From the NCBI RefSeq assembly GCF_002224265.1, contig NZ_CP012881.1:434001-498000 (forward strand): a stretch of 64,000 nt of DNA, in the 5' to 3' direction. The notes beneath the pieces are model-generated. The model made no database searches. It was given only the letters and a program-made list of their open reading frames with translations, and was not told the DNA's origin. Below, piece after piece: positions 21,903 through 32,300 of the stretch (positions are counted from its first letter, which is position 1; each line of letters opens with the position of its first letter). The stretch is from Vibrio vulnificus NBRC 15645 = ATCC 27562. GTDB lineage: Bacteria > Pseudomonadota > Gammaproteobacteria > Enterobacterales > Vibrionaceae. Both the position numbers and the translations under genes were made by a program.

Positions 21903-22869
21903 TTAAGCTACCTTCAACACCATTAAGAAACTTGAATAATTCACTATTAGTAGACAAAACCAGTGTTGTGTTTTCTGCCAGGACAGTTGAGTAAGACTGC
22001 ATCGTTCGTGTGAACTCATACAGACGTGTTGCTTCAGGGTTTTTATTGTAAGCTGACGCATAAATTTCAGCAGCTTTCGCATCGGCTTGCCCTCGAATCT
22101 CTTCTACCTCTCGATAGGCCTCAGACTGGATCATATTCAAATCTCTGATCCGGTCACCTCGGATCCTTGCTGCTTCCCCATTGCCTTCCGACAAAAAACG
22201 TTCTGCAATTTGACGACGTTCACTGACCATTCGCTCGTAAATTTTGGGACGAACACTCTCATTGTAGTTAATACGTTTGAAACGAATATCGAGCAGTTCA
22301 ATACCAAAAATTTTTATTTTTTCTGCCGCGGCTAAGAATATTTCTTGTTCTACTAGTTGACGACCTTTTTGAATAGGCACGAGAGCGCCAATTTTTAACG
22401 CTCTTTCAGCCTCGCTCAGTAAGGGGTCTCGCAACGGTTTTCGATTTTTGTTTGTTCGGATTATTTCTATCAGTTCATGTTTTGCCACTGCATTTCGTGT
22501 TTCACTACCCAAAATATCGTCCAGCCGTGATTGTGCACTGCGCTCATCTTTGAGACGTAAGAAGTATTGAAGCGGATCGATAATTCGCCACCGAGCAAAT
22601 AGGTCTACAGAAATATACAGTTTGTCTTTTGTTGGCATATCAGAAGGTCGTCCATCCCACTCCAAGACACGTTTATCGATCATGTTTATTTCTTGAATGT
22701 AGGGTATTTTTATCTTCAATCCCGCATTCACAATAGGCGTCCCGATAGGCTTGCCAAACTGAGTGATAACGACCTGTTGAACTTCATTAACCGTATACAA
22801 TGCATTGTATAGGCTAAGAGACACACCCAAAATCAATGCGATTACAAGCCCTACGTTAATCGGTTTCAT
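21877..22869 (-). CDS. HflC-like SPFH protein (paralogue)
   Basis: A 330-residue inner-membrane SPFH/band-7 protein. One N-terminal helix (about 5-25), then the prohibitin-type domain (VVITQFGKPIG) and a coiled coil rich in Arg/Glu (about 210-270, SEGNGEAARIRGDRIRDL) match HflC. HflK and HflC form a cage around the FtsH protease. The gene overlaps hflK by 4 bases (ATGA) and nhaA by 26. The usual hflKC of vibrios sits beside hfq-hflX, so this pair is probably a second set, dedicated to the linked antiporter or to stress conditions; this is inferred from context. Confidence 0.82.
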   Translation of the reverse strand: MKPINVGLVIALILGVSLSLYNALYTVNEVQQVVITQFGKPIGTPIVNAGLKIKIPYIQEINMIDKRVLEWDGRPSDMPTKDKLYISVDLFARWRIIDPLQYFLRLKDERSAQSRLDDILGSETRNAVAKHELIEIIRTNKNRKPLRDPLLSEAERALKIGALVPIQKGRQLVEQEIFLAAAEKIKIFGIELLDIRFKRINYNESVRPKIYERMVSERRQIAERFLSEGNGEAARIRGDRIRDLNMIQSEAYREVEEIRGQADAKAAEIYASAYNKNPEATRLYEFTRTMQSYSTVLAENTTLVLSTNSELFKFLNGVEGSLNGTAESND

Positions 22870-23924
22870 TTTGCATCTCCTTGTATTTTATTGAGATCAA
22901 GCAGGGGCAAAATACTGTTGCTTCGCTCATCAATGATAATCTTGGTGCGAATATTCGGTAAGACGACCTGCATTGTTTCAAGATAGATTCTTCGCAAAGT
23001 CACTTCAGGTGCTTTAACGTACTCAAGCAGTAAAGCATTGAAACGAGCCGTATCCCCCTCTGCCTCATTAATGCGTTTTAAGCGATAACCATCAGCTTCT
23101 CTGATTCGCTGATCTTTTTCTCCTAGCGCTAAAGGGATCACTTTGTTGTAATCTCTACGAGCTTCGTTAATCAGTTTCTCTTTTTCTTGTTGAGCTTGAT
23201 TTACTTCATTGAACGACGCTTGGACAGGTTGAGGTGGGTTGATGTTTTTCAACTGAACTTGGTCAATTCTTATCCCTAAGACATATTTCGTAGAGAGCGC
23301 TTGCATTTTTGATAGAGCTTCGGACTCAATTTCTTGCCGACCTATGGTGATCACTTCATCCACAGTCCTATCACCTACCACTTCGCGCATCACAGATTCA
23401 GAAACATATCGAAGGGTCTCGCTAGGCTCACGGACTTCGAATAGAAAATGGATGGGTTCAGAGATTCTATACTGCACCACCCACTCGACAAGCGCGGCAT
23501 TTAAATCACCAGTCACCATTTGCATTTCTTGATGCCGAGAGTTGATTCGAGGATTTTGGTGCGGATCACTTGCCCCTGGAGTAATAAACCCAAATTCTTG
23601 TTTGAGCTGTCGCTTCACCGGCACTATTTTTACGGCATCGATACCAAGTGGCATCTTTAAATGAAGCCCAGCAGGAACACTATGAACATATTTCCCAAAC
23701 CGCTGTATCACCGCAACAGAATCGCTCGGCACTGTGTAAAAGACGCTCCAGGAAATGGACGTTAGAAGGAAGACGATAAGAGGAATAAATAAACTTGAAT
23801 ACCTACCGTTTGGAAGCCTTTTCTTAAAATGGTGAAAGAGAGTGTAGAAAGCTTCACCAAAATTAGGAGGATCTTGTTTTCCTCCCCCCCAGGGGTTTCG
23901 CGAAAGATGAATACGTTGGCTCAT
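22866..23924 (-). CDS. HflK-like SPFH protein (paralogue)
   Basis: A 352-residue partner of the HflC-like protein. The N-terminus has the HflK-type NPWGGGKQDPP segment, one membrane helix (about 55-77, LFIPLIVFLLTSISWSVF), the SPFH domain (SVAVIQRFGKY) and a long Glu/Lys/Arg-rich coiled coil. The ATG at 23924 has GGAGG eight bases upstream; the open frame extends another 50 residues but those lack a good ribosome-binding site. First gene of the hflK-hflC-nhaA operon. Confidence 0.83.
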   Translation of the reverse strand: MSQRIHLSRNPWGGGKQDPPNFGEAFYTLFHHFKKRLPNGRYSSLFIPLIVFLLTSISWSVFYTVPSDSVAVIQRFGKYVHSVPAGLHLKMPLGIDAVKIVPVKRQLKQEFGFITPGASDPHQNPRINSRHQEMQMVTGDLNAALVEWVVQYRISEPIHFLFEVREPSETLRYVSESVMREVVGDRTVDEVITIGRQEIESEALSKMQALSTKYVLGIRIDQVQLKNINPPQPVQASFNEVNQAQQEKEKLINEARRDYNKVIPLALGEKDQRIREADGYRLKRINEAEGDTARFNALLLEYVKAPEVTLRRIYLETMQVVLPNIRTKIIIDERSNSILPLLDLNKIQGDAK

Positions 23925-24363
23925 GAGCATGCCCTCCGGCTTTAGGGGGAACATTTTTAACCCACTCGGTTTATGCATTGAGGGATAGCCCGAAGTAACA
24001 AGGCCATATTTCGTGTCATATTCCAAAGCTTCTCTAAACGTTGTGTCCAGGAGTGCAACTAGATGCTTTAACAAAGAACGACACGTTTAAAAGAGAGGAA
24101 CAATTGCTTTTAAACGCCTATTTTTCATCAATTCATCCGCTTTAAAGGCCTACTCTTACCTACCAAGATAAAATAAAAATGGTATCCAATAGGATAAATG
24201 TGAAAAAGCGACTTTTAGTAGTAGCGCTGAACGTTTTTTCAAGAAAAATCGGAAGAAATACAAAATAACCCTTCAATATAAGGTCACTAAGCAAGCGAAA
24301 AATATGCCTGTTAAGCACAAGTATACTGAATAAATTCAATATACTTGGCTAAAATTCAGTTAA
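23925..24363. other. Intergenic region upstream of the hflK-like operon
   Basis: This AT-rich stretch of about 440 bases holds the operon promoter and the end of the DUF1611 transcript. A hairpin at 24319-24346 (AAGTATACTGAAT / ATTCAATATACTT, one G-T pair, 2-base loop) lies 17 bases after the DUF1611 stop but lacks a T-tract. Otherwise I see nothing. Confidence 0.45.
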
Positions 24364-25548
24364 CTAGATAGTGATAGAATCAAGATCTAACTCTGGGAAC
24401 ATCTCCATCACCATTTCAACTAGAACTTCATCTGAAACAGTAAACAGCTCTGCCACTGGACGATGATACTTGTCGGCATAGTGAGAAATCACTTCCGCGG
24501 TAGATTGCTCATCCAAACCTTGACTGTTTAATGTAATGCCTATAACGGGTACACCAGCAAACAGCTCTATTAACTCTATTTCTGTATCCAAATCAGGCAT
24601 AAAATATTGCTCACTACCACTCAAGTAGACCCTCGTTGGAGAGTGTTGAAGGATTACCGCATGTGGTTGCGAGCCACGGATAATCGATGCACTAGTACAA
24701 AAACAGGGGTGGCTTAATGCACCTTGCCCTTCAATCACAATGACATCAGGTCCTTCTTCTTCGTATGCTTCAACAACAACGGCTTCTAACTCTCCAACAC
24801 AATACTGTGAAGGTATGGCTTCAAGTGCGATCCCATGGCGTGCTCCTTGGATCAACCCCGTTTGCCCTGTAGCAATCATGACGACATTTAAACCGTATCT
24901 TTCGAGGACTTTCGTCAACGCCAATGCAGTGGTGCGTTTGCCAATAGCACAATCCGTACCCATGACTAAAATCCTTGGGCAAAGAACGGTTTGGAGACGG
25001 TTCGCAAACAGCTCAAGTTCATCAATTGGCCTTGGTTTGATGACATCAATAATCCGAACATGATTCTTTTTGGCCGCTTCCATAAATTCTGGGTCGTCCG
25101 TTAAAAATTCATGTAGGCCAATCACAATGTTCATCCCCAATCTCATTGCGGTGAGGATTAGCTGTCTTTCTTCAAGAGATAAACGCCCACTCTCAGGAGA
25201 AAGACCGTAAATAAAGTATTCCGGAATCCAATCAGAAACCGCGATCGCTTGACTTAAACTAGAACAAATAGGAACGCCATTGTCATGCCCATAAAGATAA
25301 GCTCCACTATCTTGACCTGCTTTGGTGCTGTCGATAACAGATACGATCTTGAACCGATTCGACTCGCGTACCAACCCGTTAGTTGTTTTGCCTTTAGACT
25401 CACCAAAGAAGCCCTCGCAGTAAACAACCGCAGTCTCCCTTTGTTGCCTCAATAAATTGGGTTTAGGTAACGCTCTACTTCTTGGTAAAGAGTACAAGTT
25501 TTCTACGTTGCTCAGTTTTGAGCTCATTTTACGTGTTGGGTGTAACAT
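24364..25548 (-). CDS. DUF1611 family protein (DgcN-like)
   Basis: A 394-residue soluble protein with the two-part DUF1611 layout: an N-terminal Rossmann-like domain (about 40-170) and a C-terminal P-loop domain with MGTDCAIGKRTTALAL as the nucleotide site and VIVIEGQGALSHP beyond. In marine bacteria a DUF1611 protein, DgcN, acts as a D-glutamate N-acetyltransferase alongside DgcA. No dgcA-like gene lies beside this one, so that function is possible but not supported by neighbours. ATG at 25548 with AGGT upstream; ATG at 25527 is an alternative start. Confidence 0.75.
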   Translation of the reverse strand: MLHPTRKMSSKLSNVENLYSLPRSRALPKPNLLRQQRETAVVYCEGFFGESKGKTTNGLVRESNRFKIVSVIDSTKAGQDSGAYLYGHDNGVPICSSLSQAIAVSDWIPEYFIYGLSPESGRLSLEERQLILTAMRLGMNIVIGLHEFLTDDPEFMEAAKKNHVRIIDVIKPRPIDELELFANRLQTVLCPRILVMGTDCAIGKRTTALALTKVLERYGLNVVMIATGQTGLIQGARHGIALEAIPSQYCVGELEAVVVEAYEEEGPDVIVIEGQGALSHPCFCTSASIIRGSQPHAVILQHSPTRVYLSGSEQYFMPDLDTEIELIELFAGVPVIGITLNSQGLDEQSTAEVISHYADKYHRPVAELFTVSDEVLVEMVMEMFPELDLDSITI

Positions 25549-25774
25549 GATTTACCTAACTTCGTTAGGCTTAGAAGGGCACTATGGGGAGGATAATCAA
25601 TCCAGAATCAACAAAATGTCCCACTAAGCTGTGGGGGGTCACGAACTAGCCTACCATAGTTTTCGATATTTAATACTTAATTTGTACACTTTTTAACCAA
25701 ACTTGTTGTTTAAGAACTTCCGACCATTTTCAATGCGTGGAGGCACACCAAACTTCATTGTTTGGTGGTTGCCC
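25549..25774. other. Gene-poor spacer with an inverted repeat
   Basis: About 225 bases between the DUF1611 start and the TnsA remnant. CACCAAAC / GTTTGGTG (8-bp arms, 6-base centre, 25745-25766) is the only clear structure. No reading frame looks genuine. Confidence 0.4.
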
Positions 25775-26034
25775 TTAAACGTATGCTTCGGAATAAGTGC
25801 CTTTGTGAACCGTCACAAAAAAATCTGGTGTGTATATCGGCAATTTCGGTTATTGAACTGATAGTGGAAGCCAAAAGGTTGAGAGGTAAAACTCTTGATG
25901 TTTGGGTTGTATTCGAGGTGAAAACAGAAATCGAATTCCAAAATGGAAAGAGTGCGAACAACAGCATCGTTCTTCAAGCTCATGAACTTACAGATGTTGT
26001 GTATGTGAGATGATTTCTTAGTTTGGTCAAACAT
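25775..26034 (-). pseudogene. TnsA-type transposon endonuclease, N-terminal remnant (frameshifted)
   Basis: The minus strand reads MFDQTKKSSH, HNICKFMSLKND, then ILEFDFCFHLEYN, SFTSQPFGFHYQF and NNRNCRYT. At 25828-25833 the dinucleotide AC is duplicated. Removing one copy continues the protein as RYTPDFFVTVHKG before a stop at 25775. The E-FxxxLE, SQPF and YTPDF pattern is the TnsA N-terminal nuclease domain (PF08722); the Asp of PDF is a catalytic metal ligand. TnsA makes the 5' cuts in Tn7-like transposition. Only about 87 residues remain and the C-terminal part, tnsB and tnsC are absent here, so this is a relic. Confidence 0.75.
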
Positions 26035-26105
26035 AGCCAAGTCACTTTGTTGTAAACCGACAACAAAAAAATAGACTATGAAAACTTATGGTGCAAATAT
26101 GAAGA

Positions 26106-26249
26106 AAGCCTGCAATTTATGCGAACATATATTGCAGGCTTCATAATGTGATGCTTGCAGCATAAGTCTGCATAGCCAGAACGAGCTTTCAAATAGTTAC
26201 AAAGATATTTGCAGAATAAGTTCACATAAGATTGCATCAAAAGATTACA
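26106..26249 (-). mobile_element. Possible end of a Tn7-like element with repeated transposase-binding motifs
   Basis: Upstream of the TnsA relic are three similar 22-base stretches on the plus strand, at 26110, 26155 and 26209. They share TGCA, then TA-A/T-G, then a CATA segment; the second and third agree at 16 of 22 positions. Tn7-like ends carry several TnsB sites just outside tnsA, which fits this position. A possible terminal TGT (minus strand) lies at 26249. The first repeat lies inside a perfect 11-bp-arm hairpin (AAGCCTGCAAT / ATTGCAGGCTT, 26106-26141) that could instead be a terminator. Weak call. Confidence 0.3.
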
Positions 26250-26324
26250 AATTTAGATAACCACTCAAATTGAGCGTAGTAAATTTACCACTTTCTTAGA
26301 TGACTTATAGAGAGTGAATTCGAT

Positions 26325-26357
26325 CGATACTCTGCATGCCGCGCACGCAGAGTATCG
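26325..26357. terminator. Hairpin just after the RTX gene
   Basis: Eleven-bp perfect stem CGATACTCTGC / GCAGAGTATCG with an 11-base loop, 28 bases beyond the RTX stop. No T-tract follows on the minus strand, so it may stabilise the mRNA end rather than terminate intrinsically. Confidence 0.5.
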
Positions 26358-26384
26358 TATTTCATCATCGATAGATGATTACCT

Positions 26385-29300
26385 TTAGAGCTGGATCTGT
26401 GCGCTGACAACTAAGTTGGGTGAGAATGAAGATGTAACACTGTCAATAACAGCGTTATTTGTCACGCTTTCTCGCGTATCAAAAGCACCCATCGCTTGGA
26501 CGAGTAAGTCCGTATTTATGACTGGTTCCACATAGTCTGGGAGTTCAAACGGCGATACCTTACTACCATCACTCAACACCACTTCTTCAATGCGGTACCG
26601 TTTGTCGGTATACGCATTCTCTATCGTAATCGAATCCCCAGAATCAAGACCTCCAATCATGAGCACCATATGATTACCGTTTCGACGCAACGTTAACTCG
26701 TCTCGGCTAATCCCTTCACCCAAGACAATCCGGTCGACTTGATTCCAACCGTCCACGGAGCTCCAATTGTTATGGTCATAGTCGTTGATGGTGTCCTGCC
26801 CGTCCCTCGATTAAATACATACGTCTCAGCACCCGCACTGCCTTCTAGACGATCATTACCTTGACCACCATTGAACGTGTTGACGGCCTTGCGCACATGA
26901 TCACGTTGATAGTATGCATCCACGCTGCGATTCACCTTGAGAAGGTCATCACCCTCTCCTCCTTCCAGCGTGTTTGAGCCACTACCATTGACTGTCAAGG
27001 TATCGTTGCCCACACCACCAAAAAGTTGGTCATCACCGTCTTGCCATGAAGCGTATCATTACCTTCTTCACCATAAACGAGGTCATTACCAGAGCCGGCC
27101 AAGACCGTATCGTCTCCGAGACCCGCATAAACCTCATCATCACCGCTTCCAGCATCAACGGTATCAACCCCTCCACCACTACGGATCGTGTCATTACCGC
27201 CTTCAAGGCTAATAGTGTCATTGCCATCGCCTACGGTTACCGTCTCAGCAAAACCACCACCTCGAATATCGTTATCGCCGTCGATGGTGTATAGAGGGAT
27301 ATCTTGCGGAGCCAGTGTCGTACCATCACTCAACACCACTTCTTCAATGCGGTACCGTTTGTCGGTATACGCATTCTCTATCGTAATCGAATCCCCAGAA
27401 TCAAGACCTCCAATCATGAGCACCATATGATTACCGTTTCGACGCAACGTTAACTCGTCTCGGCTAATCCCTTCACCCAAGACAATCCGGTCGACTTGAT
27501 TCCAACCGTCCACGGAGCTCCAATTGTTATGGTCATAGTCGTTGATGGTGTCTTGCCCGTCCCCTCGATTAAATACATACGTCTCAGCACCCGCACTGCC
27601 TTCTAGACGATCATTACCTTGACCACCATTGAACGTGTTGACGGCCTTGCGCACATGATCACGTTGATAGTATGCATCCACGCTGCGATTCACCTTGAGA
27701 AGGTCATCACCCTCTCCTCCTTCCAGCGTGTTTGAGCCACTACCATTGACTGTCAAGGTATCGTTGCCCACACCACCAAAAAGTTGGTCATCACCGTCTT
27801 GGCCATGAAGCGTATCATTACCTTCTTCACCATAAACGAGGTCATTACCAGAGCCGGCCAAGACCGTATCGTCTCCGAGACCCGCATAAACCTCATCATC
27901 ACCGCTTCCAGCATCAACGGTATCAACCCCTCCACCACTACGGATCGTGTCATTACCGCCTTCAAGGCTAATAGTGTCATTGCCATCGCCTACGGTTACC
28001 GTCTCAGCAAAACCACCACCTCGAATATCGTTATCGCCGTCGATGGTGTATAGAGGGATATCTTGCGGAGCCAGTGTCGTACCATCACTCAACACCACTT
28101 CTTCAATGCGGTACCGTTTGTCGGTATACGCATTCTCTATCGTAATCGAATCCCCAGAATCAAGACCTCCAATCATGAGCACCATATGATTACCGTTTCG
28201 ACGCAACGTTAACTCGTCTCGGCTAATCCCTTCACCCAAGACAATCCGGTCGACTTGATTCCAACCGTCCACGGAGCTCCAATTGTTATGGTCATAGTCG
28301 TTGATGGTGTCCTGCCCGTCCCCTCGATTAAATACATACGTCTCAGCACCCGCACTGCCTTCTAGACGATCATTACCTTGACCACCATTGAACGTGTTGA
28401 CGGCCTTGCGCACATGATCACGTTGATAGTATGCATCCACGCTGCGATTCACCTTGAGAAGGTCATCACCCTCTCCTCCTTCCAGCGTGTTTGAGCCACT
28501 ACCATTGACTGTCAAGGTATCGTTGCCCACACCACCAAAAAGTTGGTCATCACCGTCTTGGCCATGAAGCGTATCATTACCTTCTTCACCATAAACGAGG
28601 TCATTACCAGAGCCGGCCAAGACCGTATCGTCTCCGAGACCCGCATAAACCTCATCATCACCGCTTCCAGCATCAACGGTATCAACCCCTCCACCACTAC
28701 GGATCGTGTCATTACCGCCTTCAAGGCTAATAGTGTCATTGCCATCGCCTACGGTTACCGTCTCAGCAAAACCACCACCTCGAATATCGTTATCGCCGTC
28801 GATGGTGTATAGAGGGATATCTTGCGGAGCCAGTGTCGTACCATCACTCAACACCACTTCTTCAATGCGGTACCGTTTGTCGGTATACGCATTCTCTATC
28901 GTAATCGAATCCCCAGAATCAAGACCTCCAATCATGAGCACCATATGATTACCGTTTCGACGCAACGTTAACTCGTCTCGGCTAATCCCTTCACCCAAGA
29001 CAATCCGGTCGACTTGATTCCAACCGTCCACGGAGCTCCAATTGTTATGGTCATAGTCGTTGATGGTGTCCTGCCCGTCCCCTCGATTAAATACATACGT
29101 CTCAGCACCCGCACTGCCTTCTAGACGATCATTACCTTGACCACCATTGAACGTGTTGACGGCCTTGCGCACATGATCACGTTGATAGTATGCATCCACG
29201 CTGCGATTCACCTTGAGAAGGTCATCACCCTCTCCTCCTTCCAGCGTGTTTGAGCCACTACCATTGACTGTCAAGGTATCGTTGCCCACACCACCAAAAA

Positions 29301-32300
29301 GTTGGTCATCACCGTCTTGGCCATGAAGCGTATCATTACCTTCTTCACCATAAACGAGGTCATTACCAGAGCCGGCCAAGACCGTATCGTCTCCGAGACC
29401 CGCATAAACCTCATCATCACCGCTTCCAGCATCAACGGTATCAACCCCTCCACCACTACGGATCGTGTCATTACCGCCTTCAAGGCTAATAGTGTCATTG
29501 CCATCGCCTACGGTTACCGTCTCAGCAAAACCACCACCTCGAATATCGTTATCGCCGTCGATGGTGTATAGAGGGATATCTTGCGGAGCCAGTGTCGTAC
29601 CATCACTCAACACCACTTCTTCAATGCGGTACCGTTTGTCGGTATACGCATTCTCTATCGTAATCGAATCCCCAGAATCAAGACCTCCAATCATGAGCAC
29701 CATATGATTACCGTTTCGACGCAACGTTAACTCGTCTCGGCTAATCCCTTCACCCAAGACAATCCGGTCGACTTGATTCCAACCGTCCACGGAGCTCCAA
29801 TTGTTATGGTCATAGTCGTTGATGGTGTCTTGCCCGTCCCCTCGATTAAATACATACGTCTCAGCACCCGCACTGCCTTCTAGACGATCATTACCTTGAC
29901 CACCATTGAACGTGTTGACGGCCTTGCGCACATGATCACGTTGATAGTATGCATCCACGCTGCGATTCACCTTGAGAAGGTCATCACCCTCTCCTCCTTC
30001 CAGCGTGTTTGAGCCACTACCATTGACTGTCAAGGTATCGTTGCCCACACCACCAAAAAGTTGGTCATCACCGTCTTGGCCATGAAGCGTATCATTACCT
30101 TCTTCACCATAAACGAGGTCATTACCAGAGCCGGCCAAGACCGTATCGTCTCCGAGACCCGCATAAACCTCATCATCACCGCTTCCAGCATCAACGGTAT
30201 CAACCCCTCCACCACTACGGATCGTGTCATTACCGCCTTCAAGGCTAATAGTGTCATTGCCATCGCCTACGGTTACCGTCTCAGCAAAACCACCACCTCG
30301 AATATCGTTATCGCCGTCGATGGTGTATAGAGGGATATCTTGCGGAGCCAGTGTCGTACCATCACTCAACACCACTTCTTCAATGCGGTACCGTTTGTCG
30401 GTATACGCATTCTCTATCGTAATCGAATCCCCAGAATCAAGACCTCCAATCATGAGCACCATATGATTACCGTTTCGACGCAACGTTAACTCGTCTCGGC
30501 TAATCCCTTCACCCAAGACAATCCGGTCGACTTGATTCCAACCGTCCACGGAGCTCCAATTGTTATGGTCATAGTCGTTGATGGTGTCCTGCCCGTCCCC
30601 TCGATTAAATACATACGTCTCAGCACCCGCACTGCCTTCTAGACGATCATTACCTTGACCACCATTGAACGTGTTGACGGCCTTGCGCACATGATCACGT
30701 TGATAGTATGCATCCACGCTGCGATTCACCTTGAGAAGGTCATCACCCTCTCCTCCTTCCAGCGTGTTTGAGCCACTACCATTGACTGTCAAGGTATCGT
30801 TGCCCACACCACCAAAAAGTTGGTCATCACCGTCTTGGCCATGAAGCGTATCATTACCTTCTTCACCATAAACGAGGTCATTACCAGAGCCGGCCAAGAC
30901 CGTATCGTCTCCGAGACCCGCATAAACCTCATCATCACCGCTTCCAGCATCAACGGTATCAACCCCTCCACCACTACGGATCGTGTCATTACCGCCTTCA
31001 AGGCTAATAGTGTCATTGCCATCGCCTACGGTTACCGTCTCAGCAAAACCACCACCTCGAATATCGTTATCGCCGTCGATGGTGTATAGAGGGATATCTT
31101 GCGGAGCCAGTGTCGTACCATCACTCAACACCACTTCTTCAATGCGGTACCGTTTGTCGGTATACGCATTCTCTATCGTAATCGAATCCCCAGAATCAAG
31201 ACCTCCAATCATGAGCACCATATGATTACCGTTTCGACGCAACGTTAACTCGTCTCGGCTAATCCCTTCACCCAAGACAATCCGGTCGACTTGATTCCAA
31301 CCGTCCACGGAGCTCCAATTGTTATGGTCATAGTCGTTGATGGTGTCTTGCCCGTCCCCTCGATTAAATACATACGTCTCAGCACCCGCACTGCCTTCTA
31401 GACGATCATTACCTTGACCACCATTGAACGTGTTGACGGCCTTGCGCACATGATCACGTTGATAGTATGCATCCACGCTGCGATTCACCTTGAGAAGGTC
31501 ATCACCCTCTCCTCCTTCCAGCGTGTTTGAGCCACTACCATTGACTGTCAAGGTATCGTTGCCCACACCACCAAAAAGTTGGTCATCACCGTCTTGGCCA
31601 TGAAGCGTATCATTACCTTCTTCACCATAAACGAGGTCATTACCAGAGCCGGCCAAGACCGTATCGTCTCCGAGACCCGCATAAACCTCATCATCACCGC
31701 TTCCAGCATCAACGGTATCAACCCCTCCACCACTACGGATCGTGTCATTACCGCCTTCAAGGCTAATAGTGTCATTGCCATCGCCTACGGTTACCGTCTC
31801 AGCAAAACCACCACCTCGAATATCGTTATCGCCGTCGATGGTGTATAGAGGGATATCTTGCGGAGCCAGTGTCGTACCATCACTCAACACCACTTCTTCA
31901 ATGCGGTACCGTTTGTCGGTATACGCATTCTCTATCGTAATCGAATCCCCAGAATCAAGACCTCCAATCATGAGCACCATATGATTACCGTTTCGACGCA
32001 ACGTTAACTCGTCTCGGCTAATCCCTTCACCCAAGACAATCCGGTCGACTTGATTCCAACCGTCCACGGAGCTCCAATTGTTATGGTCATAGTCGTTGAT
32101 GGTGTCTTGCCCGTCCCCTCGATTAAATACATACGTCTCAGCACCCGCACTGCCTTCTAGACGATCATTACCTTGACCACCATTGAACGTGTTGACGGCC
32201 TTGCGCACATGATCACGTTGATAGTATGCATCCACGCTGCGATTCACCTTGAGAAGGTCATCACCCTCTCCTCCTTCCAGCGTGTTTGAGCCACTACCAT

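Noticed and set aside
25565..25625. TGTTGAT stretch (minus strand) as an I-F3 transposon terminus
   Set aside because: The seven-base match is short enough to occur by chance in 64 kb, and the following bases do not show the repeated CCATAA/TGATA pattern of known ends.
25762..26013. Plus-strand open frame of 83 codons
   Set aside because: It is antisense to the TnsA remnant, whose minus-strand protein matches a known domain. The plus-strand protein matches nothing that I know.
26804..27043. Programmed frameshifting in the RTX gene
   Set aside because: The other nine copies are in frame without it, and the two shifts are simple base losses in G and C runs. Mutation or sequencing error is simpler.
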